DNA of 64,000 nt from Rotaria sp. Silwood1 (lineage: Eukaryota > Rotifera > Eurotatoria > Philodinida > Philodinidae), in the NCBI GenBank assembly GCA_905250075.1, contig CAJNOP010000122.1:361329-425328 (forward strand), written 5' to 3'. The stretch's first letter is position 1. Each line of letters begins with the position of its first letter. The translations under genes and the position numbers were made by a program. Positions 54,455 to 64,000 of the stretch are shown here, piece after piece. Below the pieces are notes generated by a model. It did not search any database, was not told where the DNA came from, and saw only the letters and a list, made by a program, of their open reading frames with translations.

Positions 54455-56280
54455 TTAAAAAATTATTCGCTGCTGTTCGACGGCTTCGACAAGATATTCA
54501 GCATATCTATCGATAATATAATTCCAACTGAGCACGAGTGTGGTGAGTGTCTGTTTTGAACAAGCAGTCAATGATAGATAGAGAAGACAGGAATATTACT
54601 TTGTTTCGTCCAAGAGCTTTGGTAAGATGATGTGCTCCTTCATCACCGATCTGATTACCACTGAGGTTCAATGTAGTTAGTGTCTATTATGACTCAGCTA
54701 TGAATGATACATAGAGCAGCGGAGAATATTACTTGATTTTGTTCAAGAGCTTTGGCTAGATATTGAGCTCCTTGAGCATCTATCTGATTGATACTGAGAT
54801 TCAGTGTCGTTAGTGTCTGTTTTGAACAGATAATGAATGATGTATATGAAAGATGTGGTTATTACTTGGTTTTGTTCGAGAGCTTTGGCAAGATATTGTG
54901 CTTCTTCATCACCGATTTGATTGCCGCCGAGGCTCAGTGTGGTGAGTGTCTGTTTTGAAGAGGCAGTGGCTGATAGATAGAGAAGAAGATGAGGAATATT
55001 ACTTTGTTTCGTTCCAGAGTTTTGGCAAGATCTTGTGCTCCTTGAGCACCTATTTGATTGCTATGGAGACCAAGTGTGGTGAGTGTCTGTTTTCACCCAG
55101 CTATGAATGATAGATAGAGAAGGTGTGAATATTACTTGATTCTGTTCAAGAGCTTTGGCAAGATATTGTGCTCCTTGAACACCGATTAAATTGTACCCGA
55201 GGTCCAGGATGATAAGTGCCTGTTTTGAACAGACCATGAATAATAGATAAAGAAGATGGAAATATTACTTGGTTTTGTTCAAGAGCAGTAGCAAGATGTT
55301 GTACTCCTTGATTACCAATTTGATTGCCGCGGAGATCCAAGATGGTTAATGTCTGTTTTGAACTAGTAGTGGATAATAGATACGAAAAATAGGAACATTA
55401 CTTGATTTTGTTCGAGAGCTTTGGCAAGATGTTGTGCTCCTTGAGCATGGATTCGATTGTTACCGAGGTCTAGTGTAGTGATTGTCTGTTTCGAACAGGC
55501 AGTGAATGGTAAATAGACAAGGGAAATATTACTTTGTTTTGTTCGAGAACTTTGGCAAGATGTTGTACTCCTTGAACACCGATTTGATTGCTACTGAGGT
55601 TCAGTATGGTGAGTGTCTATTTTCAATAGACAATGAATGATAGATAGGGAAGAAAGGATCTTACCTTGTTTTGTTCGAGAACTTTGGCAAAATGTTGTGC
55701 TCCTTGATCACCGATTTGGTTTCCTCCAAGGCTCATGGTGGTGAGTGTCTTTTTTAAACAAGCAGTGAATAATGAATATAGAAGGTGAAGATATTACTTG
55801 GTTTTGTTCGAGAGCTTTGAGAAGATCTTGTGCTCCTGGAGCATCAATTTCATTGTAAGCGAGGTACAGTGTGGTGAGTGTCTGTTTCGAATATGTGAGG
55901 GTTGATAGACAGAAAAAGTGGAGATATTACCTTGTTTTGCTCGAGAGCTTTGGCAAGAAGTTGTGTTGCTAGATTGTCTACTCGATTCCAACTAAGATTA
56001 AGTGAGGTTAGTGTCTGTTTTTGAACAGGCAATGAATGGTGCATGGAGAAGGGAAGATATTACTTGGTTTTGTTCGAGAGTATCGGCAAGATGTTGTACT
56101 CCTTGAACACCTATTTGGTTGCTACTGAGGTCCAGTGTGGTGAGTGTCTGTTTTGAACAGGCAGGAAGTCGTAGATATGGAAAGTGCGGATATTACTTGA
56201 TTTTGTTTGAGAGCTTTAGCAAGACTTTGTGCTTCTTGATCGCCGATAAGATTACTACTGAGATCAAATGGCATGGATGT
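54455..56280 (-). repeat. Tandem array of 14 LRR exon-intron units
   Basis: Fourteen copies of an exon (84 nt) plus its small intron repeat with a period of about 131-137 bp. Exon starts are marked on the plus strand by AGTGTCTGTT-like sequence and exon ends by TTACTTGNTTTTGTT. The introns are also similar to one another (GAATGATAGATAGAGAAG-like words), so whole exon-intron units were duplicated. Confidence 0.9.
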
Positions 56281-58911
56281 CTATAAGTTGAAATAAGAAA
56301 AATTTGAAATGATGCAACGGTATGCGAAGAGCTAGTGCAGTACACCTATAATGGTTAGGTATTGTGTGAATTTTGAAATCTTCAATGTAATAAATGAAAC
56401 GTCGAAATACTTATTTTGTGAGAAAAGATATAGGAAACCGTCAACAAGTATTTAAATTGTCTTTGAATTGTTGTAGAATGCATGAAGTTAATCTCGAAAT
56501 TCAAGAAAGAATGGTGAAGTCCAGTATCGATGGAAAAACTCGTGAAAATTAAGCCCTTATGCCCGGCAATGTTTAAAGTAGAAAAGCGAAAATTTCTCAT
56601 CGATGGAAAAAGCTGTTCGTGCTATCACACTCAGCCATAGTGTATTGACTCTCTTTTGTTTGTCTGTCAACCATTGTTATGGTTACATATGTTGTTTCAG
56701 CTGATGCTCAATGAAAGGAAACTGTTGATATCGGCTTGTTCACGTAGCGTGTAACTTCAAGGACCGGAAGTTTAAAGTCATCATTTTAAAAACTCATTAT
56801 TTCCATTTCATAAAGCATTGTCTAATTAGATGAAGAAGATCCCTCTATATAGTCCATTAAATGAACTGAACCTATACATCTAAACAGCTTAGTAAATAGA
56901 AGATTGTTTAACTCTGGTTGAATCTATAATAGCGGATGTGTTTTATGGCACAACAGTTGATTTTCTGTGTGTCATACGTCTTTATAACAAGCTGAAGTAA
57001 AACTACCCTATGTATAGCAGCATTGTGTAACGAAAAATGATCTATCTGATGCATGTTTTTTTCTTTGGAAACGAATTTTTCAAGTAATGATTTATTCTTG
57101 AAAAATCTCTGTAAGCTATAAATAATAAACTTTGTTGTTAATTACTAATGAATTATTCTTAGAATATCAACGATTAGTGTAAGTTGTCAATTAAAATAAA
57201 ATTAGGAGTGGCGTGTAATGAATGGCAGATTTTCGCCTTTGCTCATTCTGATACTTGGAAAGAATCTTTTCAATATCAAAAACATCACAGAAGAGAGAGA
57301 AGCACGCTGTAGATTTTGGTATTGCAAAGTTACTTGAAACATGTATAATTGTTTGAAGGCTTAACAGTAATTGAGTGAGTTATTTCTCGATCTTGAAAAA
57401 TAGACCAGTTTTTATATACCAACAATAGGTTCCCATTTTATCTGTTCGAAAGTCATAGATTTTATGTTTATTCAATTGCAAATTACCATAATGTTCTCTT
57501 ATCTATAATCATTTACAGTACTAGGATTAACACTATCTAGCAGTCATCATCAATTATCAAGGATATACATCATCTTCTGCATGTATTACGACAATATATG
57601 TCTTTGCAAATTTTGTTCTACTTCTCAATATGCATCTGCCGCATCTTGATTGTTCTCCTACATATGCAAGTCCAAATATTTTCACACTGTTTCTAGTGAG
57701 AAATTAGTATTGTATCACAATCTAAAAGTCAACAACTAGCAAATAACGAAATCCTCTAACCACTAAAACGTTCCAGAGAGACAGAGAAAGGTAATGCACA
57801 AATTGATCATGCCTTGTGCGCTACTCTTTACATATGTATTGTTCGTCATATTAGTCAATTTGGTTTTTTTTGTTTATGATTTTGTATTAATATGACCAAT
57901 AAATACAAAATTTAAAAGTTTTGAATATAAGTTTTTCAGATATAAAGATTATCGTCTTTTTACGCAGTTTTACATATCTCAAAAGGAAGCATAGAACAAA
58001 ATTATTAGAACACTTAGCATCATCGCGCTACATTCATTAGACCGATTTCTCATCAAAATAAGATGTCTGTTTGAAGAGCTTTCTTTCCTTTGGATACTCG
58101 GAAATGTTGGCTAAAAAATGTTAATAAAACGTTGCTTTTAGTGTAGTATCCAAATTTCAAATGTCTTGACCATGCGAGCTCATATTTTCAGAGATTTTAG
58201 GAGCTACAAGGGTACATCGTCCAACGAAAGAACAAACTTTCTAGACAACCTAACTCTTAAGAAAAGTTAGAAGTAGTGTTGCTAAAACGTCATCGCGTTA
58301 AGCTCGAACAAGTCGATATATCGTTTTGTATCAGTAACGCAATAATATGGTAGAAATATTGTTCTAGGAAAAAATCGATCTTAGCAATGTTATTGTTACT
58401 GTGATTTCAATGATGCTCTTGGAAATGTTGTTTTCAATTATGATTCACTTAGGGTTGTTCAATCGATCGTCATCTCAAGAAATGATACTCATATTCTTGA
58501 TAGTTAGCTTATTATGTGTGGTGTATTTTGTTTAGCTACAATTATTGTCAGTAATCAATCACAATTTTCAACTGGAACTTAACGCAAATTTTTTTTTTTC
58601 AACAAATCATCAAATATATTCAGTTCAATCTAGCCGTGGATAAGTAGCCAAGACATATACACTAGTGCGATATGATATATAAACATTGATATCTTAGATA
58701 CATAGATAATGTATTAAAGATGCTGAAAATCAAATTTTCATATATAATAGTGTTTTACCTGATATCGATAATAGCTGTCGACAATTGCATTCATATGTGT
58801 ACAAATGTTTCGTGCTGAGCATAAAAGATTGAAATTATCGAGATGATCCAGAATTCGGTAGATGAGTTCTACTGGTAATGTGAGAAGAGTTGGAATAATT
58901 TTGGTAGACAT
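54455..58911 (-). CDS. F-box protein with ribonuclease-inhibitor-type leucine-rich repeats
   Basis: Exon 1 (58911-58759, 51 aa) encodes an F-box: MSTKIIPTLLTLPVELIYRI continuing LDHLDNFNLLCSARNICTHM. A 2.5-kb intron leads to 13 exons of 84 nt (first 56280-56197, last 54683-54600) and a final exon 54550-54455, giving about 446 aa. Each 84-nt exon is exactly one 28-residue LRR of the type TLTTLxLxxNQIGDxGAQxLAKALEQNQ, all in phase 0, separated by introns of about 45-55 bp. F-box proteins recruit substrates to SCF ubiquitin ligases via SKP1, with the LRRs binding the target; this role is inferred from the domains. Large families of such F-box/LRR genes are a known feature of bdelloid genomes. 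All repeats I translated are open, so the gene looks intact. Confidence 0.82.
56281..58758 (-). other. Intron 1 of the F-box/LRR gene
   Basis: About 2.5 kb between the F-box exon and the LRR array. No further exon, repeat or element was recognised inside it. Confidence 0.55.
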
Positions 58912-59504
58912 GCATAAAAGTTTTTCAGATGTTGTAACAAGTGTTGAATATATAATGTGTTTAGTGATTTTTTTTTTCGTTTAAGCTGGTTTACAATAGT
59001 TTTGTATCGTAGACTCCACGTGCTTTTGCTAGGAAATGTTTGAAAGAAGTAATGTAAGGTGATGATATATGATGAAGACGTCATGTTAACAACCACATTT
59101 TATATTATTGCGTTCTCTTAAGTTTTATTTTTCGAATGGTAAAACATGGACATTTATTACCTTGAATTGTTGTTTTGTTTTTCTCAGGCAAACTTCGTCT
59201 GGGATTGGATGAAATATTTGATCTCATAAATTTTTTAACATTTATTTATAGTTGCAAATGCATTTCTTTATCTGATGACTAATTAACTCGAAATAATCGA
59301 GTTATACTTGAAACAAGCCATTCTAGACAGCATTGTGGTTAATATTTTGTTCTTATTATTCATCATACAACTAAATAATTCGCCACATACTCGTTCATTA
59401 TCTGCTTCATCATTATCTTCCATGATGAAAGTGTCTAAAATCTTTGGTTAGACATTTCGTGATGATATAAAGTTAGCAATAAAAGTTCAAGCGACTTTGC
59501 TTTT
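58912..59504. other. 5' flank of the F-box/LRR gene
   Basis: AT-rich; presumed promoter of the F-box gene. No acceptor AG close to its ATG and no exon recognised. Confidence 0.5.
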
Positions 59505-60090
59505 CGAATTTTGTAAGGTGTTCACCATTCAATATTTCAGGAAATATTTTTTGTTATCATTGAATTGAACTCATTGAGTTGCATAGGGGAAAATATTTTT
59601 CGATTTTTCAATTTTTTTTTTGCATGAAAAACATTGTAAAAGCCATTATATACTAGAATAAGAAACAAATGAGCCAAGATACTGAGTCATTTGTTCTATT
59701 TTGTCTTCTACGAGACATTGCACCATTGGATTAAATTTTTCTCTCTTTCTCACCTACCATTGAACTCAGGAAAATGTTAAAAACTTTGGTATATATACTA
59801 AAGTTTCTAATATTTTTCTAAGTTCAATAATAGATGAGAAAAAGACAGAAATTCGATTCAATAGTGTGATCTTGTAAAAGAAAAACCAGACTCCCATGGA
59901 TCCGCATTTGGACTCTTTTTTCTTATTTCGATAAATAATAGTGTTTACAACTTTTTTCATACAAAAAAAATTGAAAAATCGAAAAATATTTTCCCCTATG
60001 CAACTCCGTGAGCTCTATTAAATGATAACAGATAAATGTTTGCTGAAATTTTTAATTGAAAGCACTTTACATTTGTTTTTCTTTTCCAAT
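59505..60090. mobile_element. Nearly spacerless palindromic foldback element, about 590 bp
   Basis: The sequence folds back on itself around a TATATATA centre near 59791-59797. Outer arms share GCATAGGGGAAAATATTTTT with its inverse at about 59985-60003, and ATTTTTCGATTTTTCAATTT with its inverse. Inner arms are more diverged (TTGAACTCAGGAAAATGTTA against an inverse with 3-4 changes). The whole arm is about 290 bp. No coding capacity; no clear target duplication. Confidence 0.65.
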
Positions 60091-61296
60091 TTTCTTCCAC
60101 ATTAAGGCGCTGTGGATTTGATCAAATGACTGCAGACATAAATAGTATAAGAAACCGACTACATGATGCTTTATAGAAGATGACTCTGTCTGCCTAGAAA
60201 GGCTTTATAATTAAAACAATATTCCACACAAAAATAGATTTAAGTACTTTCCAGTATTTTGCACTTTCTAGCTAAAAGGTTTAAACTAAAATGAAAATAA
60301 ATAGATCAAACAATAGAGAATTTCATGTTCTGTCAGTTTCCGATAATAAATTTTGCTCTCAAACACGATCTTTACTTTCAAAACCAGATTTTAGTGAGTA
60401 GAGGTAATGAAATTGAATGGCTTTTTTCTTTGTCCTTTTCTGTTTACTTCACAAGTTTAAAAAAAATCACAAAAAGTGGCCTTCTTTAGCTTTTAAGCAG
60501 AGTATCGATGTTTCTTATCTCATTCCCCACCCAAAGACATGCAAGATGAAGAGATCACTGTATCGAAATAAAACATATTAAAAGCTGGTCAAGATACATA
60601 ACACTCTAAGATTAGCAATTAAAGAAGAAATGTCCATGTTTTATGCATGAAGTTTGATTAGTCTTAATAAAACAGATTATTTTATAATTGAATGTTGTTC
60701 TTGCAATGTATTCATTCGTCATGACTGAGTGGCTACATTGTTCGACATATATCCATAAGGCAATGTATTCAAATGATGGTAGCACTAATTATTGAATGAT
60801 CTTGGACAAATCACTAACGGCTGTTCGTCTAGGATAATCTTTTCAATAGTATACTAACTATATTTTGATAAATAGCTGCTCTTGTGATGGCTATTCTTAT
60901 TGTAATTGTTCTTACAAAAAGTAATATTCGAATATATTGATTAATTTGAAGCATATATTTCCGGTTGAAACAATCATTAGAATTATGTTTAATAACTAGA
61001 AATATAATCTGTATATTTCCTTTTCTTTTTGAATTGACGTATAAATAAAACCAATAGAAAATGTCAATAATCACACGATCACTGTCGTTCATATATATAT
61101 ATATATGATGTGATTATTCAATGAGAAAACCAACGTCTCCTGCATAGACTAATAGTATTTTATTTGTTGAAATAAACTTCTACATAGGAAAAAAAATGAA
61201 ATTTTACATCATATATTGAAACAAAATAAACGAATGTTAGTCTAGATAAAAGAAAAAGTATTAGTAGAAAGAAAGAATTTTCTTTAATTTGATTGA
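60091..61296. other. Spacer between foldback element and vWA gene
   Basis: A short (AT)n run at about 61093-61106; otherwise AT-rich sequence without a recognised exon or element. Confidence 0.5.
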
Positions 61297-63555
61297 TTAA
61301 ATATTTTTCATTGTTGGATCAATAGCACCAACTAATGCTTTAACAATATAATCTCCGATTGAAAATGGCATATTTAATCCATGACTTTTTTGAATTTTTT
61401 CTCTTTCAGTTTTATAATCATCTGTAACATCAACATTTTTCATTATTCTTTTCCATTCATTTAAATAATCAACACAGGTTGGATCATCAGTACATATTAA
61501 AAACATAACATGAGTTGTTTCTATTCGGCGTTCTTCATTCATTAAACGTTCAAGATCTTCAACATTAATATTTCCTTTATCATCTGTAGGTGCTCCATCA
61601 GTTGCAACAAAAACAAGAGCTTTTTTATCATTACCTCGACGAGTTGCTGGTAATCGAAAAATATGTTTTAAAGCAGTTACCAATGGTGTATAACCACGTG
61701 GTGGTTTAGAAAACATTTGATTAACTGTTTGTGGATCTGTAACGTTTTGAGCAGATCGACGATTAAGAAAATAAATATCAACACCAGTTGAATCAAATAT
61801 AACACCAATTTCTAAAACAATTTTAACGATTTGACAAAGTTCATCCCATCGAGTACGATCAGTTCCATCCACAGTTGTTTTCATGGAACCCGAATCATCA
61901 CAAAGAATAATTATTTCATAATCTTCAAGTATACGGAGATGTTCACCTAATTCTTCTTGAATTTCATATTTAAGAGTTAATTCACGAAGACGATCATCAA
62001 CTATTAAACAAATATAGAATTTTTCCAAGATATTTTAATCGGTTGAAATAATTGTATATGATTGAGTGGATTCGGATTTATTCGTATTATTGTCTTAATT
62101 CTAATTAAATGATCATCAAAATACAAAAAAAAACCGAGGAAAGCAACTTTAGTCTTAATCGAATACGAAATGTCTCATTATTACGTCGTAGTTTTAAAAA
62201 CTTTTCATAAAAAACCTAATAAGAGTCGACAAATAAATTGTTTTTTCTTTGAGATAAATAGAAGTATTTGTAATATCGTAATTGATCTTATTCCAAAGGA
62301 GAAAAATCCATAGTAGATCGTTCAGTAAACTATGTTCTATACTGATACTGTTAGTGAGTTATCGTCAAAATAATGGTTGATTATTTTATAAATAATCGCT
62401 AAATTATTCTCTAATGTTGCTTTTATATCAGTATATTGATGTTAGTTCTTGAGTCAACAATACCTTGTCTGTATATCGATAATAGTACGAACAAATCTTT
62501 TATATCGTATAAGATTAAGATTTCAAAATATTATTCTTTTATTTATTGTCTTAATATAATTCGTTCGAATAAAACTTGACTTCCCTCTGAAAATGTATAT
62601 GTTTAATGAAGACTGTTTCTTTTTGCTTCTTATTTTCATCATTGATATTCTATTGCGGTAATTTCCATATCATTTTTATATTATATTTTATTGGTTAAAG
62701 TTAATTATCTATCTCTTATATCAATATAACTATTATTATAAAATATTCAGCCCTATATCATGATGCTTGAAAGAGCATGTCAGGATGCAGAGCCCTGTTT
62801 GTTTTTCTAATTTCATTTTTGAAGGAGATAACATTTTATTGTCTCAAAAAAATAGCGTTCTAATTATAAAAGGTACTCTTGTATATAAAAGTAACAAAGC
62901 TTAATTCAAAAACGGTCTTTGTCATGCCTTGCATTGTGACAAGCTCTTTTCAACAAAAAAAAGTGATTGATGAAAGTGAAGCTTCTTCGAGAGTTCTGAG
63001 ATGCGCGACCAAAACAAAGAGACAAACACAGAAAAAGTGAAAAAAAAAATTTCCAGGTTATTTTGAAAAATCATATTCTTTTTGAAACAGAAAATTATGT
63101 TATTCTTTTATCTTTTGAAATAAAATGAAAATCTGTTTCATATTTTCAAATATAATTTTAATGTTTGTTTCACAAATAGTTAGCTTACTTATTGGTGTTG
63201 GTTCGTATGGAAAACTTTGAGGACGTGAATGATATGAATGACAACATGTAGTTGCTGCAAGAAAAAAACACAAAGAATTTATATTAAGATCATTGTTTAC
63301 AGATTAAAAAAAAAATTTTAAATTAAAATTAAAAAATTAATTTGAAATTTAAAAAGAAAAAGAAAAACAAACCGATAGAATAAATCTAAACAATAGTAAC
63401 TTGCCATTTTGTGCGGATTCTGGTTGAGCTGGTTGTTTAGTGATATCTGATTCTTTTAAGTAACTGTTGGTTGCAGATTCAATAGAGCTGACACTATCTG
63501 TTTCATGATGATATCTTGCTTGAGAGTTTGTTAACTTTGCTGAAAGATCCGTCAT
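61297..63555 (-). CDS. von Willebrand factor A domain protein, unrecognised subfamily
   Basis: Three exons, 63555-63405, 63254-63189 and 62000-61297, give 306 aa. Exon 1 ends AAT G and is followed by GCAAGT, so intron 1 is a GC-AG intron; intron 2 is 1.19 kb. Residues 1-85 are polar and probably disordered, with a CCHSYHSRPQSFPYEP stretch. The rest is one vWA fold: EIIILCDDSGSMKTT contains the metal-binding MIDAS motif DxSxS, then GVDIYFLNRR, PPRGYTPLVTALKHIF (the MIDAS Thr in GYTP), ALVFVATDGAPTD (the second MIDAS Asp) and HVMFLICTDD. All metal ligands appear intact. There is no signal peptide, so it is likely intracellular, like the stand-alone vWA proteins common in fungi and protists. An ATG 81 nt further upstream is in frame; I prefer 63555 because an acceptor-like TTTTTTAG lies between the two. 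Ligand and role unknown. Confidence 0.78.
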
Positions 63556-64000
63556 CTTTATTTTAACTAAAAAACACCGAAAAAAGCATTTACATTTTAT
63601 AAATCGATTTCTAATTTTTTTTGAAAAAATATGCAAACTATCAAATATTAATGGAATCTTTTCATTAAATATTCATCTAGAAAAGCAAATTAATAAATTT
63701 TTAGATAAAATTATTTGAAAAAATCGAAAATAAGAACTGTCAATATTGAAAGAATAAACAATAGTGTTTAATTGTTGTTTATCTATCGACGTCGATATAT
63801 AACAAAAGTGCAGACTCCGCCATGGGAAGAAAAAATAATTCGAAGAATATTACAGACTTAATAGTTTCATAAAAAACTCAATTCACAGTAATATTCTGAA
63901 AAGCTTCTTCGGACACAATATTTTTTTTGAAAATTTCCCCAAATTGAAAAAAAATTCCCGAACGAGCACACGAGCAGATTCTGTACTTCTGTTGTATAGT
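63556..64000. other. 5' flank of the vWA gene to the end of the window
   Basis: It contains a TTTTTTAG acceptor-like site 11 nt before the vWA ATG and AT-rich spacer. No other gene is visible before the edge. Confidence 0.5.

Overview
The window is nuclear DNA of an AT-rich animal. The genes are conserved metazoan housekeeping genes (EMC7, HOOK, FAM136A, RPP38, TMEM165, an MKKS-like chaperonin, MOGS, ACTR1, ERGIC3, KANSL3, NOSIP, SEC61B, MON1). Most are split by introns of about 40-100 bp with ordinary GT-AG ends, and a few genes carry one or two introns of 0.8-3 kb. The low GC, the tiny introns, compact same-strand gene runs, and an F-box/leucine-rich-repeat gene built from a tandem array of 84-nt exons point to a bdelloid rotifer (Adineta/Rotaria type). 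That placement is inference; no ribosomal or mitochondrial marker is present.

Layout. 1-9.9 kb: EMC7 (+) and an 18-exon HOOK gene (-), separated by featureless spacers. 9.9-27 kb, all minus strand and tightly packed: FAM136A, RPP38, TMEM165, MKKS-like, MOGS and ACTR1. From a 269-bp divergent promoter at 26.9-27.2 kb a plus-strand run starts: ERGIC3, KANSL3, NOSIP, then SEC61B. 40-42 kb holds two unrecognised minus-strand genes (59 aa and 297 aa). 45.6-51.4 kb holds MON1 and a PARP10/14-like RNA-binding protein with no visible ADP-ribosyltransferase domain, both on plus. 54.4-63.6 kb holds the F-box/LRR gene and a vWA-domain gene, both on minus.

Functionally there is a strong early-secretory and membrane-traffic content (EMC7, SEC61B, MOGS, ERGIC3, TMEM165, MON1, and the dynein-linked HOOK and ACTR1), plus nuclear and RNA genes (RPP38, KANSL3, NOSIP). 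These are independent genes, not one pathway.

The most interesting structures are of three kinds. First, several internal genes of the same-strand runs have a splice-acceptor-like tract ending in AG just 5' of their start codon (FAM136A, MKKS-like, KANSL3, NOSIP), while the first genes of the runs (MOGS, ERGIC3) lack it. This is what spliced-leader trans-splicing of operon-like transcripts would look like. Second, there is a rich set of non-autonomous DNA elements: three short hAT-type elements with 8-bp target duplications, a 948-bp mariner-like palindromic element with an older relative inside an ACTR1 intron, and further foldback elements. Third, there are the tandem LRR exon array and the catalytic-domain-less PARP-like gene.

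All exon boundaries were placed by hand from reading frame and GT/AG signals. Reading phase closes across every multi-exon gene listed.
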